A stretch of 64,000 nt of DNA, taken from contig JAGYVD010000006.1 in assembly GCA_021209875.1 (NCBI GenBank), positions 434,001 through 498,000 of the forward strand. Direction: 5' to 3'. This DNA comes from Rosellinia necatrix. Taxonomy: Eukaryota; Ascomycota; Sordariomycetes; Xylariales; Xylariaceae. The first letter of the stretch is position 1, and each line of letters opens with the position of its first letter. Of the stretch, positions 22,395-35,808 are shown piece after piece. Under the pieces are notes generated by a model, which was given only the letters and a program-made list of their open reading frames with translations, was not told the origin of the DNA and made no database searches. The position numbers and the translations under genes were made by a program.

Positions 22395-24692
22395 GATCTG
22401 AAGAGAGGAGGGGAGGGGAGGAAGGGAAGGGGGATTCTTGCATATAGTCAATACCCATAATCTATTTATTCGTCATTCAGTGGACCTATTTCCAAGAGGG
22501 AAGGGGCCGTTTGGCAAGACAGCAGGTGATGGTGGGACATGTCCAATGCAACTGTATACTCGATGCTGCCTTGAAGCTGTGAATGCAATCCCGCTCGTCA
22601 GAAGCCGCCCCAGAGTGGATAAGGGGGGGATATCAACCTCTGTTGGAGGGCTACAGAGCGGCATGTCGCGGTTTGGTGGTCCGAGATCGCATCCACCTCT
22701 GAAGTATGGCTCTAGAGCCAAGCTGTTGGAAGCTTCTGTGTGAACTAGTGTATAGGGCTGGGTCTTTGCATAGGGTTTATTACCTAAAGGACAGTAGGGC
22801 AGAAAGTATATCTACTGATCTCAAGCTAGGAAACCTAGGTAGCCTAGAAGAGACAGCGCGTCGACATATCACTAGAAATCAAGGCAGGCAGAGATGGTTA
22901 CCGTGTAAAGCCCACAAGCTTGCGATAGAAGCTCTGTTCTCTTCACACGGAGTCAGGTTCACCGCTCATTTACCGCAGCCAAGGCAAATGACAGTAATAA
23001 TGATGGGGACTGATGGGCGATTTGACAGTGCCCAGGTGGTAATTACATATTTTATAATTTCAGTATGCACAATTCGCTGTAGCTTCCCGATCTATAAAGC
23101 GCCGGGCGTATGGAAAGGGCGGCAAGCATGGCAAGATTAACACTTCCTATCCTACACTACCTACCTACCTACCTACCTACCTACCTACCTACCTACATAT
23201 CTAATGTACTTCTTTTACGGCGACTTCACACGGTGGGAACATGCCGTGTAACATTTGCAGAGACACAGCGATGCTCCAAGTCTCATTCCAGACTGCCTAA
23301 TTGGTAGCCGCGATCGAGTATCAAACGCCACTTAATTCCATTTGTACTTGTAAAATGCGTACTTCCCACCGGCACACTTGAATAGATACTTACTTACGGC
23401 ACGATAAGCCGCCGGCAGAGCGCGAGGCAGATTGCATGACATATAACGCATCACCCCAACACCACCAACACCACCAACGAAAGACGTGTGCAGCCCGTCT
23501 CAATAGGTACCTAGGTAGTTACCGATTGCCTATAAGCCATTTCCCCCCAGGCTTCGAGCGAGATGCCCTAGCGGCTGCTCATGCAAGATCCCGAGGCGGG
23601 TACGGGGGACAGACGGAAGGGGCCACGCGCCCCGCATCCCGCGTCTGCTCTGCACTGCAAACCACGCGCATGCAAGCTACAGCCAACAACACCACAGCGT
23701 CCCAACATGCATTTCCAAATTCCAGGCAGCTGCGAGGGAACCAGCATCCTGCACAGCTACGCTATCATTTCCCCTCGCACAGTCTCTCGTTTGGTTTAGG
23801 CATCGTTGGCCACGTTCGGTTTCGCTGTCATCCTCTGCTTACACCCAACGCAGCTTCCTAATTCGGACCACGTACCAACGACGACAGGCAGTGGAGGGGA
23901 ACGATAGGCTGCACGAACTTCCTCTCATGTGCCAGGCGAGTTGATACGCCGTGGTGTATGCAATACGGTGATGACGTCCTGGAAGTAAAATATACGTGGT
24001 GTCGATCACGTCCATAGAGATGTTCGGTGCCTCTGAACCATCCTCTCCACGACGATTTTGTCGCGATGATTTAGGATACGTACGAATTATATATTTCCAC
24101 GGCAATCAAATAATATGACGGCCACCAGATATCTGGACAGGCTCGGAGGGAGAGATACGAATATCGCCGTAGGTAACCATCTGGATAGGCGAGATGTGAA
24201 GGGGCCGACCCCTGACACGCCAAACACCGCCCAATCAATAATCGAAAGCAATAACCCGTGTGAAATTTCCCTAGCTATACGCACAGGGCCCTGAACCGGA
24301 GTGGCATATCGGACGCTTAATCTTGTCCATCGGCACGGCCCTGTTGGTTCTCTTATGCGAGACAGAGTGGCAAGGCATTGCGTGAGTCGCTTTTCATCTA
24401 TGCAATGCAACCTGCCGACTTGTACGCCCTCATGTGGCTCTGCTGTTGCCGGGGGCACCGCCTTGCCTGTATCTGGATGCCAAAACCCTAGGTATGTTAG
24501 CCCCGGGAAGAGATTCATACCATCTCACCCTTACTTAAAGGAACCTCAATCCTTAGTGCCGGCGGACAGGCTTTCTCCTCCAACTGTCCCGACCCGACAT
24601 CAGCACATCCACCTTCTGTTCTCTCGTTCTCGTCCTCATGCGGTAAACCTACATGATACGCAGCCCTGCATCTCCCTTCCCAGACTCACGAT
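22395..24692. other. 2.3-kb intergenic region
   Basis: No supported gene. It contains a CTAC tetranucleotide repeat at 23157-23195 and scattered CCTAGGTAG words. The CT-rich stretch from about 24560 is the likely leader of the dynamin-like gene. Confidence 0.5.
23157..23195. repeat. CTAC microsatellite
   Basis: About nine tandem CTAC units. Confidence 0.9.
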
Positions 24693-27114
24693 ATGGTGGT
24701 GTCATTCAATACCAAGGTCCTCAACGGACTATGTTCCGATGATCAGCTGGAACTCCTCAACGCTGTCGACCAGCTGAGACTTCAGGGCATCGACCATTAC
24801 ATCTCCCTTCCGCAGATCATTGTTTGCGGGGATCAGTCTTCCGGGAAGAGTTCTGTTCTCGAGGCCATTTCCGGGATACCGTTTCCAGTCAAGAGCAACC
24901 TGTGCACACGCTTCCCGACTGAACTCATCCTTCGAAGATCACCGCATATCGATGCAACGGTCTCCATTATTCCTCATAAACAATATGACCGCTCGAGAGG
25001 CCCCCCTTCTGCATTTAACCAAAAGCTTGATGGGTTTGACGGCCTTTCGGATTTGATCGAGAGCGCTAAACTAGCCATGGGCATATCGCTACAAGGCCAG
25101 GGCTTTTCAAAAGACCTCCTCCGCATCGAGATCAGCGGCCCACAGCATCCGCACCTCACAATTGTCGACTTGCCTGGGTTGATCCACTCGGAGACGAAGC
25201 AACAAAGTGCCTCTGACGTCGAGCTCGTTAGAGACGTAGTAGAGACGTATATGAAACAACCGCGAAGTATCATACTCGCTGTAGTCTCAGCCAAGAATGA
25301 CATTTCAAACCAAATCGTTGTGAAGCTCGCCCGATTTACCGACCCCCATGGAAAACGTACATTGGGGGTGGTTACCAAACCAGACACTTTAGTTGTTGGC
25401 TCGGGTAGCGAAGCAATGTTTGTCTCTTTGGCCGAGAACAAAGAGGTTGAGTTTGACCTTGGATGGCATGTGCTCAAAAACCTCGACTCTGAGAAAGTCG
25501 ACAGGTCATCGCTTCTTCATCGACGGAATGAAGAGGAGGAGGCCTTCTTTTCGGAGGGAGCATGGAGCCAACTACCGCCATCGATACTAGGTGTGAAGGA
25601 GCTCAGAAAAAGGTTGAGTGAGGTGCTCCTTCGGCAAATCGCTACAGAGTTGCCTAGTCTGATTCAAGAAATCGACTATAAACTGACGGACTGTCGCGAC
25701 CGCTTACACCAACTTGGGCAGCCACGGTCCACAGTGCACGAGCAGAAGCATTACCTGATCAATATCAGCCAGAAACTCCAATCTCTCATCTCCGACGTAA
25801 AGAACGGGACTTACACCGATCCATTCTTCGCACGGCCCAAGACAAATACCGGGTATGAACAGCGCCTTCGGGCAGTCATCCAACACCTCAATCGTGAATT
25901 CGCCCAAGAGATGAAACAATCCGGCCACGCGCGAACTATCATATCTCCTGGTGGCCAGGTGAAAGAGGGCAATGAAATGGCAAGGGACCAATTTGTCCAA
26001 GAAGTTCAGGAACTTATGCGCAGAACACGAGGTCGCGAGTTGCCGGGCCGTTTTAATTCGCTAATTGTCCTCGATTTGTTCCTCGAGCAGTCCGAGCCCT
26101 GGAAGAAGATTGTGATCAGCCACGTCGGTCACTGTTGGAACGCCGCAAAGCGGTGCTTGACGCTTGCCACCATCTCGGTCGCTGGGGGATCGGTTGGTTT
26201 GCAATTGCTTCGCAAGGTGATCGAGCCAGCATTGAACAACCTAAAGGAGGACATCGTTGCCAAGGCAAGGGAACTCATTGATTCTCAAGTGCTCTGCCAT
26301 CCGATTACCTACAACGAGCAATATCTCGAAGCGGTCCATCGCATCCACAACCAACGCAGGCGTGAGTTCTTTTCGCAAGTGGTGGAGGAATACTTTGGAT
26401 ACCCTCCGAATACAACCGTCAGCCTTCATAGATCATTCAACCTCGTTAATCTACTTGATCGACTATCCAATCGCGAAGAGCCCGACGACGAGAAATTCGC
26501 GGCATCCGAGGCCGTTGATTGCATGGAAGCCTATTATAGCGTAAGGTAGTTTTCTCCTTTTCAACGATATAAAATCTGACAACATCATTAGGTCGCACTC
26601 AAACGAATTATCGACGATGTCGCCATTGAAGTGATAGAGCGAAAACTAATGACTACTCTTTCTACGATATTCTCGCCTCTCTCCGTGTTCGAAATGGAAG
26701 ATGACCTCGTTTCTACGATAGCTGGTGAATCGAAAGAAAGTCGAGCCAAAAGAGCCAAGTTGGAGAACCAGGTCGGAGTTCTTATAAAGGGCTCCGAGAC
26801 TTGCAAGCGGTTTGCTGGTGTCCGGCTGGATGGTCAGTCAATCGACTCATGAAAATTATGGAGATGTCAATACTAATAACTTCACAGATTTCGTCCCTAG
26901 CTTGGATGATGGCGATGATGGTATGATAAATGGCGTTGAAGAGGATCCTGACGCGGTGCCGGTCGCAGAGGAAGAGGTAGAGGCGCCACAGACAAATGAG
27001 TCAACTGAAGATTATACCCCTGATCAGACCCCTGATGATTTTTGGGGATTCAGGTCCCAACCACTCGGAGAGACTTCTTCTAAATCCCGGAAGAAGGGGA
27101 AGAAGAATATGTAG
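24693..27114 (+). CDS. Dynamin/Mx-like large GTPase
   Basis: Three exons, 24693-26540, 26592-26832 and 26888-27114, giving 771 aa. The first join gives YYSVALKRIIDDVA, a typical GTPase-effector-domain start. The second uses donor GTCAGT, branch TACTAATAAC and acceptor TTCACAG. GTPase motifs: G1 GDQSSGKSS (46-54), the switch Thr in the CTRFPTEL region, G3 DLPG (159-162) and G4 TKPD (228-231). A dynamin-type middle region follows, then the effector domain and an acidic tail ending in a Lys-rich segment. No PH or Pro-rich domain is seen, which resembles the fungal Mx-like branch rather than Vps1 or Dnm1. Role unproven; such proteins remodel membranes, and some fungal members accompany heterokaryon-incompatibility genes. 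Confidence 0.93.
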
Positions 27115-27520
27115 CTTTAGAGGCCTAGAGAGACTCTTTCCCGTGTGATTGGTAGGGGTGCTGTTTCGAAAGAGCGGTGGATGAGCACTCCTGTGTCATT
27201 CATATGCTCTTTAACAAACGGGGTAATACTGTCTCAGGAGAGGTTTCGAGGTGGACTAGAAAGTAAAGAGCAAAGATGGTGGTTAGACTAGTCAATTTGA
27301 GAGGGCAATTAGTCAGTAAGCATCAGCGGTTTGTGCAAGTGTAGTTAAGAATACCAGGTGGGAATGGAGGCGTTGCCGATCGTGGTTCTATATGTTTGAT
27401 GGATCTTTGGCACCCATACAATATATAGGCTAACTCTCCCGATATAAAGTATAGCTCGGCTCAGTACTAGTTGCTAGCATTATAGCAATCTAAGTACGTG
27501 CTTCTCCAGAAAGGTAGGAA
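27115..27520. other. Intergenic region downstream of the dynamin-like gene
   Basis: No recognisable gene or repeat seen. Confidence 0.5.
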
Positions 27521-27817
27521 CTACATAGGCTGGCCGAACCAAAGTTCCATGATTATGATACTCAACCTCAGCAGGGCATCAGAATGATCGTCGGTGATGG
27601 TGTGGGTATGGGAAGCAGCGAGATCCTCTCTATTCGGAGATGACTTACCGAGGAAAAAGTGGCTTTCTGGGATAATTTGGTCGTCCTTGCGTACGAAGTA
27701 CACGTCTGCTTTCCCTAGTAATCGAGGCAACCAAGGAGAAGGGTAGAGTTCTAGTAAAGCGTAAGCTAGGGTCAGAGAAACTGACATGTGTTGAGCTCGG
27801 GATAGGTCTGGAACCAT
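27521..27817 (-). pseudogene. Relic of a DUF7580-type fungal protein (C-terminal piece)
   Basis: A ~98-residue frame reads LTLAYALLELYPSPWL, then KADVYFV, and ends near LSIIIMELWFGQ. This order (SLA/LAS...TPWL, KxDIYF, LGIxLLELWFG) is what I recall from the C-terminal part of DUF7580 proteins linked with HeLo/prion-type fungal genes. No matching upstream part could be followed in the DNA to 28400, so this looks like a decayed remnant. The assignment rests on memory of the family pattern only. Confidence 0.5.
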
Positions 27818-28777
27818 GGGGCCATCACCTTTGCTCTATCGCCCGCTCTTTTGTGGTGGGTCGCGCCTCCATCGAGAATAGAAGCAAGACTAACTGCGAT
27901 CTGCCTCGGCGGACGCGAAGGAGAACGTTGGGTCGGGGCTAAATATATGATGAGCGCCTTAGTCATCATGTAAATAACCAAAGCACCCAGTCACCCGATA
28001 AGACTGCAAAGATTGGCAGAGGTCTCTGATAAGATTGGGTTTGTCTTGGATATCATCGGGGATAGTTGATGCCGAAATTTATTCGACTAGGCTATTTTCC
28101 ATGTCTTGGGACCATATTGTGCAGTTACCGAATCTTGTTGATGCAACAGGCTCTGTTGCATATGTGCCGCCACTCTTCTGTCTCAAGCTTACGTTTGTAC
28201 TTAGTGAAGCTCAACAGCTATCGAGCGAAGGGCGATGTACCGGCATGTCGGCGGGGTCGATAATGGATGTATTGAAGTATGATCATGCTCTATACCTAAT
28301 TGCTTGGATTTGGTGGCCCTTGGCAGTGCAAACCTGGGAAAGGATACTCTGAGCGGGTGGGAGAGTGATGTATTGGATGGCATCATAATGAGTTTGAATG
28401 CGTGAGGGGTTTTGCAGCCACATGTCCGCCAATTGATTGAGATAGCCCTATGTAGGCTGGATGCTTAACTTTTCGTAGCTGACGCCTTTGACTGCCTTGC
28501 TGGAGCTAGGGCTTCCGCTTCGCCAAACGTTCCGGATACTCTGTCAATCTGTCTCCCCAGGCCTTCGACTTGCTCTTGCCATTTGGCCGCCGAAACAGTC
28601 CCTGTTCGATCAGCGATGGCAGCGGCAGATGAGCGGCGTTCAATAGCCCCAGAACCCCCCCCTATGATTTGATCATTGGCCAACCCTGTTATTGCCGATA
28701 TTGCTGTAATATGGTAGAATTACATGGGGGAAACGCTTGGCAGCGTGTTCATTTGGTTCCTCGACTTTGCAAAGTGC
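27818..28777. other. Degenerate region between gene relics
   Basis: Short broken frames on both strands (e.g. 28035-28352 plus, 28465-28683 minus), none with a recognisable domain. Probably decayed coding DNA from the neighbouring relics. Confidence 0.4.
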
Positions 28778-29191
28778 CATTATCCGGAATCATGAGGTTG
28801 AATCCCACAGGACATAACGGTAATGTGGCATCTGTGGTTTGCGAAAGCCAGATAGAGCCGCCATGAAGGAACATCTAATGCGTGTGCATGGCGACCAGAT
28901 TCCCCAAGGTCAAGAAGAAACTGCGGCAAGCCGCTGCGGTCGACCGTATTGCAAATCAGTGCAGCCGACTGCCCGTTATGTGACTATCTTCATATTCTTC
29001 ATCGTCGCGGATGTTCATCGGAAGAGATACATCATCTCACCCCAGAAACATTTTCCAGGCACCTCGGTCGGCACTTGGAACAGTTAGCTCTATTCGTACT
29101 CCGCATTTCAGATTTAATTGGCCAGGATGAAAACTCGCACGCCGACATTCTAAAGGATGATGAAAGTGCTGATGAAGATGGGGAGAAATGA
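28778..29191 (+). pseudogene. Relic of a fungal C2H2-finger protein
   Basis: A first half-finger (RNHEVESH) is followed by two in-frame stops at 28815 and 28821. A complete finger CGIC-x12-H-x4-H starts at 28824. Then, after a frame change between about 28910 and 28950, comes DCPLCDYLHIL and a C-terminal TPETFSRHLGRHLEQLALFVL. The last motif is the usual end of many fungal C2H2/ankyrin or NACHT-associated proteins. Stops and the frame change indicate a pseudogene rather than introns. Confidence 0.6.
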
Positions 29192-29483
29192 ATGACGGTA
29201 GCAAAGTCCGGGCGTGGTATGCTTTTACTTGTATGCTTACATATAATAATAAACGACTAGTCTAGCTGATAGAAGCAATTGGCCTGAGTAATATCGACAT
29301 GTGAAGGATACGGTAAGGGGTTGAACACATTTCTTTCCCTAAGACACGGAGTTATCTCGTCGGTCTCCCTCGCAACGTATATATATAAACTCTGCCGTCT
29401 TACGGGTAGTCAGCGTTGATTGAGCTTTGACACTGAAGTTCATAAACATGTTATTGTTTGGCTGTTGAATTTTATGCTAGTAA

Positions 29484-31800
29484 TTAACTGTGAGAACCGA
29501 TCCCGAAGGCTGTGGTATCCGTCCCGCTCGACATTTGCGCAAAATTCGCGAAATCGAGAGCGATCAGAGGATCGTTGTAAATGTTACCGAAGTTAGTGGG
29601 TTCGGGGGTATACCCCGTTGCCGGATCGAGAAAATATCCAGCAACATTCTGCACTGTTGAGGGCAGCGAAGGATCTTGCATGTCGACAGGTATGGAGTAG
29701 CCGTCTGGGGGACGTTGATTGACAGTGGGATATCCGAAGCTATAAATAGGTAAGAATATATGCTTGATTTGAATGATCGTAACTCACGCGTATTGTTCAC
29801 GTGGATGCCACCGAGCTTTGGCGTGAGGTACGTTGGCTAGTATTGTTTGGCAAGCTCTACCGTCGTTGGCCCCTGTTGTCCCGCTAGGGTCGGCAGCGCT
29901 CCCTGTCTGTACCGTTCTTGCTAATATCCGACGCCGTTTGTTTGGGGGGTGCCCTATCAATGAGCGGTCAACAGCTGCCGGCTTAATATCGAGAGCTGAT
30001 ATAAGGTGCTCGATAGCTTCAGTGCACTTTTCCGGCCAAGAAGATCCCCGCAACGAGACTAGTTTTAACACTCGTAATGCTCGGCTAGCATACCTATTCG
30101 ACTGTTCATTAGTCCTCTCTAAATAACAAAGTGCCGGTATGGATGTACTACCTTCGTGCAGATGATTTAGCGATGACACCTTCCAGAGCGGCGTACGCGA
30201 GTACGAAACAGCTCATCCATACGGACCACGTGACTGACGGCCAAAGAAGATGGATGGCTTGTTGGCTTGAATCTTGATCTTCAGGGGCTTTGCACTCCTT
30301 GACAGCAATATCAATAATGGCCCTTGAGGCATTGATGCATTCTTGAAACGCTGATTGAGAAGCTGGTCCCTCGGGATCTGAGGCAAGGAGCGGCCTATAC
30401 AGCGACAAAGTCAACTCATGTTGTAAAATAGAGAGGAGTGTGTAATGAGATGAAGATATGGTGATTTCAGGGTCATTCGTTGCACCCTCGCTTTGATCGT
30501 CTTCTGCATCGGTAGAGAGAGGGGACTTGCTCCCTGTCAGGTCGTAAAGTTCATTGACCCATCGCTTCACTTGTGCCTGTACTCGCATAGCGCGTTCAGC
30601 CGAGTCATGTCGAGAACTGAGCGATTTGTTCCTCAGTTCTAGAATGAGCCCTCGAAGCCTGGCATGCTTTGAGAGAAGTTCAAGAAGTCGTAGTTGATCT
30701 TGCACTGGGACAGGACTATTAGAGACATGGTCAGCGGATTGGAAAGATGCCTTACTATCTCTATCTCCTAGGGCGCGGGTGGGATCCGGTTCACCCGCGC
30801 CGGTATGCATCTCATGGAGAGGCAGACAAACATCAATGTCATCGTCCCTGATGCTTAAGGGGAGTCCTAGAGTTTGACAAACTACCCTCTCTAAGCAATA
30901 TATCGACCACCACAGCCTTTTCCGTATCAAAGCCGCGTGGGGACTGAAGTTAGGGAAGCGACCTGGACATCGGTGCAAGCCCAGATTAAATGCCATCCGA
31001 GTAACTATTCCACCGAGCCTAGACGCCATATTGAAGCGGAGAATAGACACTAAGAATAATTCCAAGCATGTGGCTGCTTGGATATTCCTCATTGACGCAG
31101 GGCTCGCTAGGATGAAGATAATATTGGTTGAGATATCCTCCTGATCGAGAAAAACAAGGTTGGATGGGAAAGGACTTCGGCGGTTTCCGAGCTGCCGAGA
31201 ATCTACCAACGAAATGGACATGATTGATCGGACAATGGTGACCTCGGCCTGATCCAATCCCTCGATTCCATTCATGCTCAGTCGTTCGAGCATGGCGAGA
31301 AGCTCTGGGCCATGCAGCAGAGGAAAGGCAGGATGCCAATTCCTAACGTAATTATCGGACCATTCGGTCAATTGATCAAAACTGGGAGAGAGCCCTGCTG
31401 GACCGGTCGTATCGACGATCTCGTCTGGGCGCCAGAAATGCGCGGCGGCACTAGCGCCAGACACCATAGAGCTGGCGGGTGACGGCCCTATGAGCTGATC
31501 ATCCTCCCCAGGGACCACGTCCTTCGTAGCCGTCGGCCGACGACGGTGAGGGCCGGGATGGGCGCGAGCGAGGACGTCATACACGGTCCTGATCAGGTGT
31601 ATGCCACTGCTGCTTCCAATAAACCGGGGCAGTCCAGGGTCGTTCCCGTCCCGCATAACCCCATGCTCCTGGGTTGGGCCGCGGCGACTGCTCGAGTCCT
31701 CACGGCGCCTCTTGGGACGGCCGGCAGACTCGAACGAACCGGGCGTCTCATCGCGGCGCGACCAAGACTCTCCAAACTCATCGTTCTCCAAGGAGCTCAT
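29484..31800 (-). CDS. Fungal-specific transcription-factor-domain protein lacking a Zn2Cys6 cluster
   Basis: Three exons on the minus strand, 31800-30152, 30093-29788 and 29739-29484, giving 736 aa; both introns have good donors (GTAGTA, GTGAGT). The middle carries the PF04082-type regulatory domain, seen as NYVRNWHPAFPLLHG, GIVTRMAFNLGLHR and RKRLWWSIYCLERVVCQTLGLPL. The N-terminus has a basic patch (GRPKRRRED) and then SSSGIHLIRTVYDVLAR, which in relatives follows the zinc cluster and linker. No cysteine cluster is visible in this protein or in the ~250 bp up to the transposon border. It is either a TF-domain-only protein or an N-terminally truncated regulator. Confidence 0.85.
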
Positions 31801-32051
31801 GTCGAGCCCGCAGGCCAGTAGTATTGCACTCTGATTGCGATGTGATGAGGCGAGGTGAAGTCAGGTTTTGAGGTCAGGTCTGAGAGATAGGTACACGTCT
31901 TAGTCGTGCTCCTCGGGGATTCACCATCACTCGACTCGGGCAGGACGTCGGGAACCGAAGATCCGTGCACCTATCCCCATCCTCTTTGCACAGGTGCTGG
32001 GTCGGGGGGAGGGTGAGGGTGCGATAGGGGCCGAACCCAAGTTAAACTAAA

Positions 32052-32219
32052 CTACACCTATTCCAGGATTAGGAATGTTAGCTTGGGTATAAAACAAGGG
32101 TGTTAGCCAGGGTGATGGCCAGGGTTTGTATAATTATCCCTGCTTGTATTTTTATTTATAAATTATATAAAAAAGTACATCTAGTTTTAAAACAGCAGAT
32201 TTATCGAACTATTAATAAT
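32052..32219 (+). repeat. Left terminal inverted repeat
   Basis: Matches the reverse complement of 36967-37134 over 168 bp, including GGATTAGGAATGTTAGC and the TTATCCCTGCTTGTATTTTTA segment. Confidence 0.88.
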
Positions 32220-32980
32220 ATAGCTGTTATTTTTTATTAAACTAGCTTTAATTGCGCTATAAGCTTTATTAACTAGCTATATAACTATGTTTTTATATCG
32301 ACTGTTTTTTTATATCGACTGTTTTTTTATATCGACTGTTTTTTTTATATTTGCTGTTTATATATAAACTATTATTAAATTTAAATATTTAAAAACATTT
32401 TAAACAATGTTATTGCTTATTATTTAATTTTTAAAATAAAATAAACTTAAACTAATAATTTTAAAAGCTAATTTAGCCTGTTATATTATTTTTTATATTA
32501 TTTAACTTATTAACTTAAACTTTATAACAATAAAAACAGTTAATTAATTTAATTAAAAATTAACATGTTAAAATAAAATTTTTTATAAAATTATTAATTA
32601 GTTATATAAAAACATAATTATAAAATAAAACTATATAGTTTAATAAGTTTAATATATTTATAACTAGCTTTTAATTTTTAAAAACAATGTTAAAAAATTA
32701 TAATTAATATATTTAATTAAAACTAAATTAAAGCTTAAATTAAAGCTAACTTTAATTATTAATAGCTTTTATAATAATATATATTTTTAATAGTTTTTAA
32801 GCTGTTATATTTTAATAAAGCAGCAATTAATATTATTATAAAAACTTTTAATTATTATTAATTAGTTTAAAAATAATAAATTTATTTAATAAAAGCTTAT
32901 AAGCAGGCTAAAATAGCTTTTATAAAAACTGTTTTAATTAAATATTTTAATAAAAAAAATTAGCTATATTAACAAGGATA

Positions 32981-35808
32981 TATTGGGGTTTTATATAGTA
33001 ATCTAATAAAAATAACGAATTACAGGTAGAAGGAAGGACTGGCCATGCCAGCCAGCCAAAGGCTGGCTAGAAATAGCCAGTGGGCTACCCTTATCTAATC
33101 TATTGCGGGCCCGGCCAGGCCCTGCGGGCCTAGCTTAGCCGGCCTAGCCTAGCCTAGGGTAGGTCCTTTAAACACCCTTTACCTGTTTATATCAAGTGCT
33201 GCTACAGATATAAAAAATTGCTAACCTTAGCAAAAATATTTAAGCTATACTACTAGCTATTAATTTATTTAGCTAGCTATTTAGCTGTAGCTCTAGCTTT
33301 AGCTTTTATATGCAAGTTGATTAGTTAATACTTTGCTTATACTTTATAGCTTTATTTATAGTTAAACTAATATTTGCCAGGTATTTAATAAATAAATAAA
33401 TAGATTGGTTAAATTAGCTGGACTATTTAAATTAGCTGGACTAGTTAAATTAGCTGGACTGGTCTAGTTAGCTGGACTAGCTAAATTAGCTATATTTAAT
33501 TAAACTGGTTAAATTAGCTGTATTTAATTAGATTAGTTAAATTAGCTATATTTAACTAGCTTGGTTAGTTAAAAAAAATTAGATAAATTAACTAGCTGTT
33601 AAATATTAACAGGTTGTATAATAGAAATATTAAATAGTTAAGTTTTTTATACGCGGGTTTAATTATTAATTTATTAAATATTTAATTAGTTATTAAAAAT
33701 TAAATAATTATACGGCTAGAATATTAAACTAGTAAGTTTTTTATACGTAAGACAAATTTTTAATTAATTAATTAACTAGCTATTAAATTTTAACTAATTA
33801 ATTAATTAATTAATTAATTAATTATTATATAAATATTTACTACGGTTAAAAAAATAAGCAAAACAACTATGTTTTAACGTTTAATTAAATAAATTTAACA
33901 ACTAGTTATTTAAATAAGTTGTTTAGTTTTTTTAAGCTGTTTAAAATAATATAAACGGTTATAATAATAATATAAACAGCAATAATAACAGCATATAACA
34001 GCTGTTAAAAGCTTTAAATAATAAACTATATATATTTAATATAAGTATAGATCTAACAGTTAAAAAATATACAGGCGTATTTTATATATTAAATAGATTA
34101 GATTGCTATATAAACTAACAATTAAAAAATATACAAGCATATTTTAAAAAGCTCTTAGTTTAAAAATATATAGCAAAAATATATTAAAAAGCTATATAGT
34201 CTAACCGTAAAACGTTTAAAATTAAAATATTTAATTAAATAATAATATAACAAATAGTTAATTTATTTAGCGTATAAGCTAACAGTTAAAAAATATGCAG
34301 TTATATCTGGCTATATATATTATTAATATAGTTATTATTAGCAATAAAATCGTAAATTACTGTATTATTTAATAAAAATATATTAAAATTTTATATAGTA
34401 ATCTAGTAAAAATAGTAAATTATAAGTAGAAAAAAGGACTAGTTATACTAGCCAGCCAAAAGCTGGTTAGAAATAACTAGTGGGCTATTTTTATTTAATC
34501 TATTGCAGGCCTGGCCAGGCCTTGCGGGCCTAGCCTAGCCGGCCTAGCTTAGCCTAAGGTAAGTCTTTTAAACACCCTTTATTTATTTATATTAAATGCT
34601 GCTATAGATATAAAAAATTGCTAATTTTAGCAAAAACATTTAAGCTATACTATTAGCTACTAATCTATTTAACTAGTTATTTAGCTATAGCTTTAGCTTT
34701 AGCTTTTATATACAGGTTAATTAATTAATATTTTGCTTATATTTTATAGCTTTATTTATAGTTGAACTAATATTTGCCAGGTATTTAATAAGTAAGTAAA
34801 TAGATTAATTAAATTAGCTAGATTAATTAAATTAGCTGGACTAGTTAAATTAGCTGGACTAGCTAAATTAGCTATATTTAATTGAACTGGTTAAATTATC
34901 TGTATTTAATTAGATTAGTTAAATTAGCTATATTTAATTAAACTGGTTAAATTAGCTATATTTAACTAGCTTGGTTAGTTAAAAAAAAAATTAGATAAAT
35001 TAACTAGCTGTTAAATATTAACAGGTTGTATAATAGAAATATTAAATAGTTAAGTTTTTTATACGCGGGTTTAATTGTTAATTTATTAAATATTTAACTA
35101 GTTATTAAAAGTTGAATAGTTATACGGCTGAAATATTAAACTAGTAAGTTTTTTATATATAGGATAAACTTTTAATTAATTAGTTAATTGTTATATAAAT
35201 ATTTACTGCGGTTAAAAAAATAAGCAAAACAACTATGTTTTAACGTTTAATTAAATAAATTTAATAATTAGTTATTTAAATAAGTTGTTTAGTTTTTTTA
35301 AGCGGTTTAAAACAGCATAAATAGTTATAGCAATAATATAAACAGTAATAGCGATAATATATAACAGCTGTTAAAAGTTTTAAGTAATAAACTATATATA
35401 TTTAATATAAATATAGATCTAATAATTAAAAAATATGTAGGCGTATTCTATATATTAAACAGATTAAACTATTATATAAGCTAATAGTTAAAAAATATGC
35501 AGGCATATTTTAAAAAGCTGTTAGTTTAAAAACATATAGTAAAAATATATTGAAAAGCTGTACGGTCCAACTATAAAACGTTTAAAACTAAAATATTTAA
35601 TTAGACGATAATATAACAGGTAGTCGACTTGTTTAATATATAGGCTAATAATTAAAAAATATATAGTTATACCTGGCTATATATGTTATTAATATAGCTA
35701 CTATTAGCAATAAAATCGCAGGTTATTATATTATTTAATAAAAATATATTAAAGTTTTATATAATAATCTAGTAAAAATAGCAAATTATAAATAAAAAAA
35801 AGGACTAG
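32981..35808. repeat. Tandem ~1.4-kb repeat: two full units and a partial third
   Basis: Unit 1 starts near 32981, unit 2 at 34381 and unit 3 at 35747, each beginning with a TTTTATAT(A/C)(G/A)TAATCTA-type segment. Units 1 and 2 share landmarks in the same order: a GC island (33034-33180 and 34430-34575) with GGCCAGGCC and GCGGGCCTAGC, then an (A)TTAGCTGGACTAG-type short repeat, then AACAACTATGTTTTAACG. Most differences look like transitions. Unit 3 is cut after ~62 bp by the LTR at 35809. Confidence 0.8.

Noticed and set aside
21446..22447. 333-aa plus-strand frame overlapping the thiolase
   Set aside because: Gly/Arg-rich out-of-frame reading of the same GC-rich DNA.
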